Assembly: GCA_019915135.1 (NCBI GenBank)
Contig: JAHLMK010000008.1
Location: forward strand, 2,108,001-2,172,000
Length of the DNA stretch: 64,000 nucleotides
Source: Strobilurus pachycystidiatus
Lineage: Eukaryota > Basidiomycota > Agaricomycetes > Agaricales > Physalacriaceae
Reading direction: 5' to 3'
Under the pieces are notes generated by a model. It had not been told where the DNA came from. It did not search any database and saw nothing but the letters and a program-made list of their open reading frames with translations. The translations under genes were made by a program, and so were the position numbers. This document shows, piece by piece, positions 43,087-54,874 of the stretch (position 1 is the first letter of the stretch; each line of letters begins with the position of its first letter).

Positions 43087-44589
43087 ATGCGGTCAGCAAA
43101 ATCCCGAACCGGGAGCAGTGTCGGCCGTCTTTCCTCTATCCTGCATCGATCACTGGGAGGCGCGCCAAACGACTCTGGCAGTCAATCACCGCCTTGTTCC
43201 CCAACTTCTCCCTTGAATCCGTCCGCATCGTTCTACTCTTCTCCAAACAGCTCATTCGCCGGGTATTCTACTCCATCCCTGCGCTCGTCATCGCTTCCTT
43301 CGCCCATCTACATGAACGCATACGAGCCCCAATCCGGAGAGCCAGTCCCACCCACGAAGAACGAGCTAGACGCGAAGGAAAAGGCTATGTTGCTGAAGAA
43401 GGCGAGGAAGTTGAGCAGAGTGTTCGGGGACATTCCTGCTGTTGTGCAGTCTGTTGTGCCAGCAACGACGGCACACAAGAGGTCCCCTTCTAGCACGTTG
43501 CACAAAAGGTCCACCTCCATGGCTTCGATAGCGTCCACATCCACATATTCAGGCCCGAAGCACTCCTCCCGTCGGCGGCCTTCTCAGCCCGATATCACAT
43601 CGCCGCCCGAGCTGCCATCCCTGCCACAGATTACAGAAAGCCGTCTCTCTGGCACACTATCAATTTTCGACAACGGGAGTCAATCCTCCCTACCATTGAC
43701 GACATCAAGTTCTGCAAATCACGGGGGCGAGACAACACGTTCATCAATGGTACAACCGCTCACACAAGAAGCTAAACCGTCCTTTGCGCTGGCTACACTG
43801 GACCCCATCACGGCCACGTCGGCTACACCGCCGCCCACCGATGCACTGCATAGTCCTCGTCCGGCCACCCGCAGGCGGAGTGTAGATGCATTGCCCCTTT
43901 CACGCGAGGCTGCGCCAAAGTCGGCGCAGACCAAGCGCAGTCGCTCCATGGCCATACGCAAGAAGGCGCGTCAGGAAACCTCACAAGAGTCAGTTGATTT
44001 CCGCACGAGATACAACGACAACTTTGGCGGAAACTCGGACATGAGCCTACGACAGAAGTCGGCAAACGTCCAGCGCGCGCGCAAGATGGCAAAGGTACTT
44101 TACACTTTGCTTCCACGCAATGACCGCCTTCCTGACTTTCCGCCCCCGCAGGTTTTTGGGCAAGACCCACCCTCGGATCTGATACATATATCGGACGACA
44201 GTCGAACGGCAGTCAATCGGCTCTCTGTCGCGACTGAAGACCTCGAATCTACACCCACCACACCTACTTTCACGGCTTTCTCGCAGAGCAAGAACGCCAG
44301 TCAGAAGGATATTCACGGGGATAGCACATCTGAACCGACGTTTACCTCGGATTTCCGAGACCGCCGGCGGCGAGCAGAGAAACTATCGCGGTTCTTCGGC
44401 GTGGCGTATCAAAACATTGAATATGTACCGCCTCCGCCCTTCATTCCTCCAATGGACATGGACACCGATGTCCAAGTCGACGTCAAAGTTTCGCGGAGCA
44501 GGTTCTGGGGCTTTGACGGCGGGCAGAAGACCCGTGAGGCTGATATGAACGATGTGATTGACAGGCTACGGGGTTTGAAGGCAACATAA
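43087..44589 (+). CDS. Conserved fungal protein with threefold K-L-x-x-x-F-G motif
   Basis: An open frame of 500 codons; one likely in-frame intron of 57 nt at 44095-44151 (AAG|GTACTT ... CGCAG), after which the protein is about 481 aa. It is disordered and Ser/Pro-rich apart from three similar short helices: KARKLSRVFGDIP, RARKMAKVFGQDP (formed across the intron) and RAEKLSRFFGVAY. The third lies near the C-terminus, which ends VIDRLRGLKAT. The recurrence suggests a repeated binding element for one partner. No enzyme domain, signal or membrane segment is seen. Function unknown. Confidence 0.8.
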   Translation: MRSAKSRTGSSVGRLSSILHRSLGGAPNDSGSQSPPCSPTSPLNPSASFYSSPNSSFAGYSTPSLRSSSLPSPIYMNAYEPQSGEPVPPTKNELDAKEKAMLLKKARKLSRVFGDIPAVVQSVVPATTAHKRSPSSTLHKRSTSMASIASTSTYSGPKHSSRRRPSQPDITSPPELPSLPQITESRLSGTLSIFDNGSQSSLPLTTSSSANHGGETTRSSMVQPLTQEAKPSFALATLDPITATSATPPPTDALHSPRPATRRRSVDALPLSREAAPKSAQTKRSRSMAIRKKARQETSQESVDFRTRYNDNFGGNSDMSLRQKSANVQRARKMAKVLYTLLPRNDRLPDFPPPQVFGQDPPSDLIHISDDSRTAVNRLSVATEDLESTPTTPTFTAFSQSKNASQKDIHGDSTSEPTFTSDFRDRRRRAEKLSRFFGVAYQNIEYVPPPPFIPPMDMDTDVQVDVKVSRSRFWGFDGGQKTREADMNDVIDRLRGLKAT

Positions 44590-44716
44590 TGGTTTCGTTT
44601 CTGCATTTGCTTCATATTGGCTTGATGATGATCCACATGCTATTTAGCTACTCACAGCACCACCATATATCCTTTTTCGACTGTATTATTTCATTTATAA
44701 CTTACTTAGCTAATGA

Positions 44717-45341
44717 CTAGTATCGCATCAAAAGATAGATGGGGTCTCCGAGCACGATGTTTGTCATATGGCGGAAGGAGCCAGTCAAAGACATGAGGAG
44801 ACCACCAAATGAGGCATAAGCAGTGCTGTGGATGGCAATGAGTAGGGACTAAGGCGGAGTATGCGGATGGCCGTACACTATTTCTGCTGTGCCGCCATCG
44901 AATTTGTACACCTGAGTTCGATTTAGATCTAGGATGTGCCCGCTAGAGTCTGATACATACCTTGCCGTACATGACATAGTCGTAATCCTCCTCTATTCCT
45001 CTTGCGCCTTTGCCATCCGGTCGCCATATGTGCTCGTCTTCTTCAGTTGTGCCGTCAGCGTTGTTTGTGGTGGGGTTACGCGACAAAGACGTCGAGAGGG
45101 ACATTGAAAATGCGTCGCCGTTCTTGATGTGGAAAAGCTCTGTGTTGTAATCGAGCGTCATGTCCATATCGTTGTTCTTTGAGTGGGCCTGCAATCGTGA
45201 GACTGAAGAGTGTCAACGACCCCGGCAACAAACAAAGGCAAGACAGCAGGTCTAACCTCTGTCAAACTTTTTGCCCTCCTTGTCAATGGAGCTTATGGTG
45301 AAGATATCATCAAAAACGATGTTGGAGGCTACAGACGCCAT
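44717..45341 (-). CDS. RPB8: RNA polymerase I/II/III shared subunit RPB8 (RPABC3)
   Basis: Multi-exon gene. MASVASNIVFDDIFTISSIDKEGKKFDR, MDMTLDYNTELFHIKNGDAFSMSLSTSL, then EEDYDYVMYGKVYKFDGGTAEIVTAYASFGGLLMSLTGSFRHM and LGDPIYLLMRY are diagnostic. RPB8 is an OB-fold subunit common to the three nuclear RNA polymerases. The last intron (GT|GTACGG ... CACAG) is needed to reach ASFGGLLM; without it the frame ends early. Stop at 44717-44719. Start codon is 71 bp from that of the hydrolase-like gene on the plus strand. Confidence 0.95.
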
Positions 45342-45412
45342 GATGGAAAGAGATGAGAATGATCGAGTTTACTTTTCGGGTCTTTTGCCATTCTCGGCCC
45401 GTTCGAACATCC

Positions 45413-46148
45413 ATGATCAGACTTGCGCGCCGCCTTCCTCGTCGTCCGTGCCGATGTAGAGACCTCTACACCTCGACCTTGAGAGAGCCGCCCTCGTCGG
45501 CGCCACGTCTGGCCCCGACACCGCTCGTCTTCCTGTCTGCAACGTCATGGGATCCATCCTCGAAACCGTACTGTCTTCACATGTCTGCCTAACACGCAAT
45601 TGGACTTATGGCGGCCCTCAGAAGCATGTCGCATATGGCTCATTTCCTCAAACAAGGGTTCATGTGCTTGGATGTGAACATCTCCATTCCTGAAACCCCG
45701 GTGGACTCCCTGCGCCTCATGGAATATTTCGAATCTGGTTCGTCACGTCGACATGCTCGTGTTGATTGATCTATTGAAGGCTGTCCAAGAACTCGTAACT
45801 GCTCTGAAGGAGGCTCAGACCACTTTTCCTCCTGTAATCTTTGCTCGTCGGTGCGCAGGACTGATAAGTCAGATCTATATATCATCGCACCCTGCTACTG
45901 CGATGATACTTCTATCGCCGCCACCTGCCAACGCCGACGTCTCAATACTCAGTAGCCCACTCCCGGAGTTCAACTTTGAACCTCTCTTTCCTATAGCTCT
46001 CGTTGCTGAAGCAGCAGAAATGCAGGCGTTGAAGGAGAAAAATCGCCTCGCCAGAGATCCAGGAGTAGATACTTTCACGGTCCCCTCCATCGAAAGCGAA
46101 AGTACTGCTGTTGAACTCTCGAGTTGGCTCGATGAGCTCGGTGTATGA
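45413..46148 (+). CDS. Alpha/beta-hydrolase-like protein, probably mitochondrial
   Basis: Three exons, joined YCLHI to SMSHMAHFLKQGFMCLDVNISIPETP, and FES to ELVTALKEAQTTFPPVIFARRCAGLISQIYISSHPATAMILLSPPP. The N-terminus (MIRLARRLPRRPCRCRD) is Arg-rich and lacks acids, as in mitochondrial targeting peptides. The beta-strand/helix pattern and the ISSHPATAMILLSPP element resemble a fungal alpha/beta hydrolase family, but no GxSxG is visible: the expected nucleophile position reads RCAGL. Activity is therefore uncertain. The C-terminus ends ELSSWLDELGV. Convergent with MMM1. Confidence 0.65.
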
Positions 46149-46187
46149 TTATGATTAGAAATACAACGTATACCGCATTATCAGCAT

Positions 46188-47286
46188 CTATGTTAGCACC
46201 TCTTGCATCTCTTTCTTCATTTCTTGTACAATGGGCTCCGCGACCCGACCCAGACCAGGTAGAACTACTGGCCATTTCGCACGCGCAGCAAAGACGCGTC
46301 GAACCTGGTGCTGAATGAGTTCGTGAAGTTTGGGGACGTTGGCGAGCTTTGCCCTGCTTCCCACAAGGGAAGTAGTCGTAAGGTCCAGAGTAAAGTTGGG
46401 GGAGAAGGATATGACTATCTCTGGGACTGGGGCGGAGGGATTTGGTGGGGTAAGGGTGAGCTAGAGATGACGGTGAGACAGGTTCTTTTCGACAGTTGAA
46501 TGGACATACTGAAGATTTGAAAACAGATAAAGATATGGTAAGAAAGACGGGAAGGCGCGCGAATGATGCCATGGGATAGTTGAACAAATAGGATGTAGAT
46601 AACGAGACCGAGATGGTATCTTCATAGTCGACCGAGAATTCAGTGACCTGAGATGATTTGGCATCAGTGTGGGGAAGCATGACGCGAAAGTTGCCGCGTA
46701 CATGAGAATCCCCGTCCTCTGGGGTTTTACTGTGAGCATTGTAGAGGCGTGGCGCTGAGTTCCCGAGGTCAACCGAATGCACCTTGATGTAATCCTGATA
46801 ACATTGAGCGTCTCAGTGGGTCTGGACGGAGAAAGCGAGCTGACGAGAAATCCGGTAGGTCGTATCCTGTTTGCATAGTCTTCGACACGTTGACGCGCTA
46901 CCTCATCGCCATCCTGTCCACTCAAGTCGTTCCTGAGCTTGGACCGGTAGACATTCACGACCTGTAGACGCAAAAGTTCATTTTGAGAGAACGTCAGAGA
47001 AACGCGTGCACCTTACCTGCTGGAAAAGAACGTTGAACCAGTCTGCAGACTCCCCGGATACATTCGGAGAATCATCTTCGCTCTCTTGAGGTACATGCCG
47101 AGGCGCGGTCCGTCGAGTATCGCTGTTCACGCGAGGGTGGTATGATGAGGTTTCGAAAGGCGTCTCAGTCGAGTCCAGAAACAGATATTTGAGTATCAAA
47201 GTCAGCAGAAGAAGGATAGAGAGCTGCCCCATAATCAGGCCCTGGGTGAACGTCGGCTGGAGCGAAAAGACATAGTTCGAGCTCAT
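46188..47286 (-). CDS. MMM1: ERMES subunit Mmm1 (SMP domain)
   Basis: The N-terminus MSSNYVFSLQPTFTQGLIMGQLSILLLLTLILKYLFLDS contains the single transmembrane helix typical of Mmm1. The cytosolic SMP lipid-transfer domain begins ESADWFNVLFQQ, then NVYRSKLRNDLSGQDGDEVARQRVEDYANRI, DLGNSAPRLYNAH, VDYEDTISVSLSTSYLFNYPMASFARLPVFLTISLSVF, and ends with LGRVAEPIVQEMKKEMQEVLT (stop 46188-46190). Mmm1 is the ER-anchored member of the ER-mitochondria encounter structure, moving phospholipids between the membranes. An in-frame Met at 47325 is possible, but the family start favours 47286. Confidence 0.93.
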
Positions 47287-47407
47287 CGTAGCAGAGGGCA
47301 ACCCGACGGACCGGAGTGCGATCATTCAGGCCGGGATGGAAGTATCCGGTCGCCGATCAACGATTTTGATTTGCTGATAAGAATCTACTCTGCAGGACTC
47401 GCTCTCC

Positions 47408-48925
47408 ATGGCCTCCCGCTCGCTTGCCGTCTTCAAGTCCTGGCCGGCCGCCCCGCTAACAGACTCACTCGTTGAAAAGTCTCTCTCAAGGCTCTCCCAC
47501 GAACTAATTCTTCAGGATTCGCCCACCCTTCCACAGGACAAGCAGCCGCTTCTGCAGTGGTCCTCTTACGACGAAATAGATCACGAACTCACCCTCCTAC
47601 ACCAGGACAATGCTCTGTCCTCGAGCTACGTTATCAGAAAAGCTCTTACCAGAAAACACTTTCTGTCACGCACTATACATTCATATGTTACCAAAAATCC
47701 ACAGTCTGCTTTGAAAGCTGCTTCCCCGCAAACATACGAAGTCGAAATCTCGTACGCAGACGAGCTCGACGAAATGTTGACAGACGAACTTTGGGAACTG
47801 GGTCACGACTTAGAATCGAACAATCCACGATGGTGGATCCTCAAGCCGTCAATTTTCTTCTTCTCATAAAGGACTGTATGGTGTTGACTTGTTTACAGTG
47901 GTATGGCGGACCGAGGCAACGGGATAAGACTGTTCAATAGCAGGGAGAATCTCGAAAAGATTTTCGAGGAATTCGATGGGAATGAGGACGAAGACGAGGA
48001 GGAAGAGGATAACGAAGACGGAACCGCTGTTGTAACATCCCAGCTTCGCCACTTCGTAATACAGGTACAAAATTCTGATTTCTAGCCGTCTCCTGGTCAG
48101 TGTAAAGAGCCATCTCAACCTAGGAATACCTCTCCAACCCACTCCTTATCGATCCTGGTGAAGTGCCCCTCCAAGGCTCTATCATACCAACCATTCCCGA
48201 CGGCCGAAAGGTATTCACATCTTTCCCGACCGTCTGTTATTCACGTGTTCTCCCTAGTTCCACCTCAGAGCGTATTGTGTCGCATCCGGCGCTTTACAAG
48301 TATTCCTGTGCGAGCGTATCCTTGCCTTGTTCTCCGCCACATCGTATGCTCCCCCTGCGGCGAACGACGACGGAGATCCAATGGATCTCTCTCCTCATAT
48401 CACCAACACATCTCTGCAGCAAGATCACGGAGAGGCAAATGTGCGCCTTCTCGAAGAACTTGTTGGGTGTCGCATCTGCAATGACGGAGTCGACAATGAT
48501 GTATCATTGACAAAGGAGGATGTCAAGGAAATAGTCACCCAGATCACAGTCATCCTCGCCCAGAGCTTCAAGGCGGCACTGCAGAATCCCGTGCACTTCC
48601 AGGTGAGCATCTCCAGAGGCGCCCTTCCTCACGATTTGACAGTTCCAAGGCCCTTCCCAATGCTTTTGAGCTATTCGGTGTCGACCTGCTTGTGACCTAC
48701 GCCCCAACGATCCAAGTGCATCTACTGGAGTTCAACTCTGAACCCGCCATCGAACTAACAGGCCCGCGGTTGACGTGGATACTGGAGGATTTGTATGTGG
48801 CTATGGGCAAAGTCTGTGTCGAGCCTTTCTTCTCCTCGGCTACTCCTGAGCAGAAATGGGCGATTGGGGAAGCCCAAAATGGATTCATAAAGTGTTTAGA
48901 AGAAGACGTACATTTCCGAAGCTGA
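47408..48925 (+). CDS. Tubulin-tyrosine-ligase domain protein (Pby1-like)
   Basis: A first exon of about 140 codons (MASRSLAVFKSWPAAPLTDSLVEKSL ...) is followed by ATP-grasp TTL signatures: WWILKPGMADRGNGIRLFNSRENLEKIFEEFD, an acidic stretch, RHFVIQEYLSNPLLIDPG with the usual QxYxxxPLL pattern, KFHLRAYCVASGALQVFLCERILALFS, and a C-terminal FELFGVDLLVTYAPTIQVHLLEFNSEPAIELTG that carries the metal-binding Asp/Glu/Asn set. TTL-fold enzymes ligate amino acids to proteins; the fungal member Pby1 is associated with P-bodies. Several GT-AG introns. Start codon is 121 bp from MMM1 on the other strand. Confidence 0.88.
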
Positions 48926-49058
48926 GGACGAATGATGACTGGATTCCGCAGAACGCTTACGACCTTCTCACTCGTTTGCGACTTGGTCTATGATGATATG
49001 TACTCAACTCGTATACTTATCGTGCTCTTCAGCCATTTACCAAATTATTATAGATTAT

Positions 49059-52000
49059 CTATTTTATAGACATCGACGGCTCCTTGTCGTCTCCTACAGG
49101 AATTTTGCCCAAGACAGTCATTGCCAACTCGTTCCATAGAATATGACTCTCGTTGAGCACCTTGCCACGCAATTGCAAGCCAAGCAAGGTATCCAGTTGC
49201 GAGCGCAGGTATTTGAGCGCGATATTGGTCTTAGGTGCCACTCGGAATCGCAACTTGCGGTCAATGATTACCATATCAGCGAGAAGCTACATGTTGTGTT
49301 CAGCATTCCGACGGTGAGCGACCAGATGCGGCTCACCTTGAATTCCACGTCTCCGCATAGTAGCAAGAGCGCGAGTTCGTCGACAGGCGCAGTCTCCCAC
49401 GCGTACAGCTTTCTCGAATGCCTGCACGGCTTGAGTTGCAGACAAGAAGGAATTGAGATGACTCACATTAGAGTGAAATAGGCTAGATGTTTTGCACCCA
49501 AGTCCAAGGGCCGCCTACCGAAATTGACGGATGAAGGATGGAAGAAGGCATGCTGTGAGTTAGAGAGCGTCCTCATCTCATTGTTCGGGGATACATTGAG
49601 TATCTTGGGATATAGACCGGCAGCCAGCGCGGCGTTGACCAGAGCAATATTGCCAGAGTTGGCATTGAGTTCTGAGGGGACGAGGACAAAACGTGTTTGA
49701 CTCCTTCCGTACCTGGCACTAGACCGGAATGAGCATGGTTGACATGCAGGAGTGTTAACAGAACAGACCGATTCAGTTCGCGAACGAAGCTTGAGTCGAC
49801 GGAGATAAAGGACGAGTCGATTAAGTATCTGTCGCCATAATGTCAGGAAAGGGTTCTTCACAAAAGGTAGACTTGTTGATACCCCAAGAATTGCTGCCGG
49901 AGCTCTTCGATTTGCTGAAGATTCTATATACAGGGAACATCAAGAGAGGACTCGAGTACGAGGGATCAGTACTTGCCTGATAGCTCAAGAAGTTTTCGCG
50001 ACAAAACTTCCTGACGTAGCCAGGATGTGCCGATGCATTACGCCAAGTTGAATACGCATTGTGGATGGTCAAAAAATCAGAGTTGTCTAGGAACACTCCA
50101 AGTCAGTCAGCGAGCACATTATTCCTGCACATAAGAACCCACCGATTCTGAAGGAATTCTTGGCTCGCTTTGCTTCTTCCTCTTGTCCCATAGGATTCAA
50201 GAATGGCGATTTCGCGTTCAAGGACGCAGCAATGGTCAACGCGGGATCCAAGCATCGGAGCAAGACAGATATGAGGAGAAACTTTCCTAGGTGGACGTTG
50301 GTGGGCAGTGCACTCAGTAATTTTCCCATTGCGGTGATGTCTTCGGTTGTCGTCAGAGCCCCAACCTAAATGTAACGATAAGCTTCCATTGAGCAGCACA
50401 TCACATAGCCTCACCTCAACCAGCATGGACACCGCTCGTTGTATGTTCACCGAGAGTGGCGGGTCCAATGCACGAGAAAGAACGTCCTCAATCGATGAGC
50501 CCAGATGTACCTTCATGATCTTGATGCGCAAGGCTAAGTCTGATAGACTTAATCTCATCATTTCTGGTATGGGGTTGTCCATCATCTGGAACGCTGTCAG
50601 AGATGTGCGCCTAGGGATCGCACCAAGCTCACTTGGTTATCGTGTTTGAATTTGGTGAAGAGATGGAAACAGATGCCATCCTGGACTCGCCCTGCACGCC
50701 CACGTCGCTGTGCAGCGTTACTTTTCGCAACGTACGTCTCAACTAATCGGCTAGTCTGTCTCTTCTCGTCAAATCTAGAGGAAAGCTTGAGACTCTACTT
50801 TTTTGAAGAAGCAGAAGTGACGCGAACCTCATTTCCCTATGTTTCCCTGTGTCGATAACACAGGTGATGTCCGGTATGGTGATACCCGTCTCAGCAATAT
50901 TGGTAGCTAAAAATGTACATGTCTTAGTTGTAGACAACCCTGCGAGAAGTGGAGGACATACCGATGACAATCTTGCGCACATCTGGAGGTGGGATATCGA
51001 ACACTGCGCTTTGATTCTCGGACGAGAGTGTTGAGTGCAGGGGGTAGATTCGGAAGTCATCCTCCTGGTTGAAGGAAGGATGCTCGGCAATCATGTCATT
51101 TAAGCGTCGGATCTCGCCCATGCCAGGCATAAAGACAAGAATTGCGGAGGAGTATTGGTGATATGCGGGGTTGAAGCATACCTCTTCCATCAGACGGATG
51201 ATGAGTTCATACGGGATGAGACGTTCGTCGAAAAGTTTGATGCTGGAAATGGTACTTGGCGAGTACGTCTTGGCCAACTTGACTCTTTCTCCTGATTGTG
51301 GTGAACCCTCATCTTCTGAGTCGTCGGGAGAAACGTCGAACGACCAGTCGGGCCGGGCTTTACCAGCGTAGAAAGTATCGTGCGCTTGGGTGTAACATTA
51401 GCATTGGAGATGATCGGGACAGTAAGCCATACGTCGGCGTGCATATGGCGACTTTTCGGTAACGGTCCATCGCGTCATATCCATGGCGTCTTCAAGATAG
51501 TTGACTTGTACGGGGAATGTACGCCCTGGGACGTGGATAGTCGGACAATTATTGAAGTATCGAGAGATCTTCTCAGAGTCGACCGTGGCAGACATCAGAA
51601 CCACTCTGCAATACCCATGAGTTCCAGATAGGGTTGGATTGACTTGGAACTTGCCGTAGATTGGGCCGCGACTGGATCATCGATTTGAGTACGATAAGAA
51701 GAAAGTCCGATTCAATGGTACGCTCATGAACCTGAAGACATGTTATATGTGAGACTTAAAGCGGAAAAGACAAATCCATACTTCATCAACAATGATATGC
51801 TAGCAACTTCGTGAGTTCCGGTAAGTCTTTGGAGAATAAAACATACAGTGATCTCGTCGAACGCCGCTCCATGGCCATCTTGCCCAGTGCCACCTTCAAG
51901 CATACGAAGCGCGATGCCATTGGTCACGAAAGCAAGCCGGGTGTTTTTCGTCATGTTGTTTTCCAGCCGGATCGAATAACCCACGATGGAGTTTGAGGTG

Positions 52001-54450
52001 CCAACGGCATTCGGCGAGTCACCCAATTCTTTAGAGACACCTACGAAATGTCTTCCGTTGAGAGCTAGAATCAATTGCGTGACATGACGAACGTTGGGCA
52101 AGCGATATGGCAGATATTCTCCTCGGCTCGGTGCAATAGATCCTACACGGAATACCCTGTGAGAGCTGGTCTTCCAGGATAAAAGCTGGAACTTGAGTCG
52201 ACTTTCCACTTCAATTAGAGTTAGAAACCGGTTAGATGATGTAAATCATGGAGAGAAGTACCATCCAGTCTCTCCACTAAGAACCAAGACCTGCGAACGA
52301 TCCAATGCTTCGATGATGTCTTTCCTATATTTTGCAATTGGCAGCTGGATCCGTTGTACCTGTCCAGGGCTTGGATTTAAAGATCCGTTCTGCATTTAGT
52401 CGTAGGTGTCACTCACGAGCATCTCCTGATAAGCCGTACTTGCTTGGCGCTGCTGGAACGCAGAAACAAGTTGATCACTCAGAGCGGGGTTGCTACCTCG
52501 AAGAAAAGGACGACGACCAGCGTCGTTAGCATCGGTCGTAGTTTTCACAGACTTCGCGGAGACCTGCAGCACAGTCAGTATCGAAGGCTTGAACCGCTTT
52601 GAAACGTTTGAACCTTTTTCTCGCTTGAAACTTTCAGATCTACGAGGGCTTCCAGCTTTGCCCAAACATTTCGGTTAACCTCATCCTCTTTGTTCTTCCT
52701 CTCGGTCTCGAGTTCATCCCAAACCATTCGGAAGACCGGAGGTAGAGAACGAAACTGCGTTTGCGCTCCAGCGACGCTGGAGGTCCCTGCCGCAAAGCCG
52801 TCTGTCGTGGTAAACGTAATGCTATGAAGCGCCTTGAGGGCGATGTAGTGCTCGGCTTGCGTAGAGTCATAGCACGCGACGGTGTCCATGGTCCATAAGC
52901 CCAAGTCACCTCCGTTCCATCGAATCGTGACTGAGGCGCGAACGGCTCGGCTACCACCTGAGATGATTGCGTACGAGAGAACAGCGTAACGATCAACCGC
53001 AGAAACCAGTTCCACAAGTGCGGTCTTGGGAGTCCGTCCAGACCAATGTTTGGGAAGAGACAAATCTCGGACGGTGTATGTTATACCTTCGGGCGTTGTC
53101 TCCGAGGCAGGCATCTCCTGTAGAAGCTCGAAGAGGCCACCCTCACAGTCTTCGTCGAAGAGATCTGGCGAAGGTGATCTATCGGTCTGTGATGGGAGGT
53201 CTACAGGTCGCGGCGGAGGCTTAACAACCTCAGGTTTCACGACACTGGGCTTCTCCGTGGCGGCGCCACGTAGTCGCGCCTTGACAGCCAGGGACTGCTC
53301 AGATTGATATTGAGCTTCAGCAGTCTTCTCATCGAAGAAATAATGCTGTTTGACTGCTTGTAAGCGCTTCTTGAGACCCTTTGAGAGTGACGGGTGAGTA
53401 GACGGATCGTTCAACTGCAACATGAGCTTGACATATGAAGCATTGGGCTCGTCGTCGTCGGAGCTGGACGAATCAGTCGCAGGCTCTGCATCAGAGGGAT
53501 TGGATGGCACAAATTCGGAAGCGTGGACGTTGAGTGAAGAACCACTGGTCTTGCTGTCCTTGGATTTGTTCGATAGGCTCTGAACCTTGCGAGTGGCCTT
53601 GGTGTTATGCACAGTGGGCTCGGAGCTCGACGCTAAGTGAACAACATGTCATCCTTCACTTCTTTGGTGAGCGGATGTGCACCTACAGGTCTTGAGGATT
53701 TCTTCCTCTGAACAATGGACATGAAGCTACGATTCTCTCAGTAATGCGCGCACAGGCAAGGATAGGAAGAACGTTCACGGACCCAATCACACGCAGCCTC
53801 GAGGTCAACCGACCCGATCTGCTCGAGACACTGCAGAACACGCTCTTCGTTGAACCCAAGGCGGCGCAACACGCCATAGGTTATTCCGAGCTTCGGTAAC
53901 ACCTTCTCGGAGGGACCTTCGATGGTACGTTTGGCTGCAACACAGATAAGACGCGAGTCCGTAGGTCACGTATGCCATAACATACTTTCCGATAGTTTGC
54001 TTTCCAAGGCAAGGTCCAAGATATTCTCGACAAGCTTAGGATGAAGATCTAAGGAAGGAAGTGTCTTCGAGTAGCGCCTGTCCACTTCTGTGGCCTGATG
54101 GTGGGTTAGACATGGATTGCGAGAATATATATTGCAGACTGACTTGGATGGTCCTGTGAATTAACCATTTAGAGCTATTGAGCAATGTGCTGTGGCGCGA
54201 CAACTTACCGGAGGACCTCCTTCTCCGTCTTCTCCTGCAGTTTTTCCAGAATGCCTTGGAGGCGAGTTTGTTCTGGCCCTAGACCTGTGTCGACTTGCTC
54301 GGCAGTATCGTCTTTTGACTCCGGGGGCGTGTCCGCAGGCTCAACCTCTGGCGCAACCTCTTCAACGGGTACGACCTTCTTGGGGACCGAGGTCGTCGCA
54401 AAGCCGCGTACAACAGCCTTGGTGGCAGCCGTTTTCTTCTTCTTCGCCAT
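49059..54450 (-). CDS. DEAH/RHA RNA helicase, DHX29 type
   Basis: A very large gene (roughly 1400 aa) with many introns. N-terminus [16 protein letters not shown], a UBA-like helix bundle ([37 protein letters not shown]), then a DHX29-specific region ([78 protein letters not shown]). Helicase motifs are readable: [40 protein letters not shown], the [15 protein letters not shown] motif IV region, [13 protein letters not shown] and [11 protein letters not shown]2 and OB folds close the protein (stop 49059-49061). DHX29 helps 40S ribosomes scan structured 5' leaders. Some exon edges are not resolved. Confidence 0.9.
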
Positions 54451-54874
54451 CGTAAAGACGGGCGATGGCTCGATGCGCTGTTTCCGAGTCGGTTGTGACT
54501 GTTTTGCGGAAGGCTGGCGATGTGTCGAGGACGCGTCAACTCAACGGGTCCGAGGCAGAGTCAAGGACGGCGGCGAATGGATATGAGATAGACAAATGGG
54601 CCAATTCTGGTGTGCGATACGCGGTTGGGAATTTGTAAGACTGCACCCAGATAGAATCATCGAGGCGTCGTTGATGATTGGCGGTGGCAAGCTGTAAGGC
54701 TCAAAAACAAGGATCACTCCACGGCGATCGGAGTTCAATCCATATCCGCCTGTCAACGCGACTCATTAGGGCTCATGAGCCAAAAATAGTTACAACAGTA
54801 CGAAAACAAGGATATCTAGATGGATACAAGAGACGAGACGTCCGTGGTGTAGTACATAATAAATACCAAGGGTA

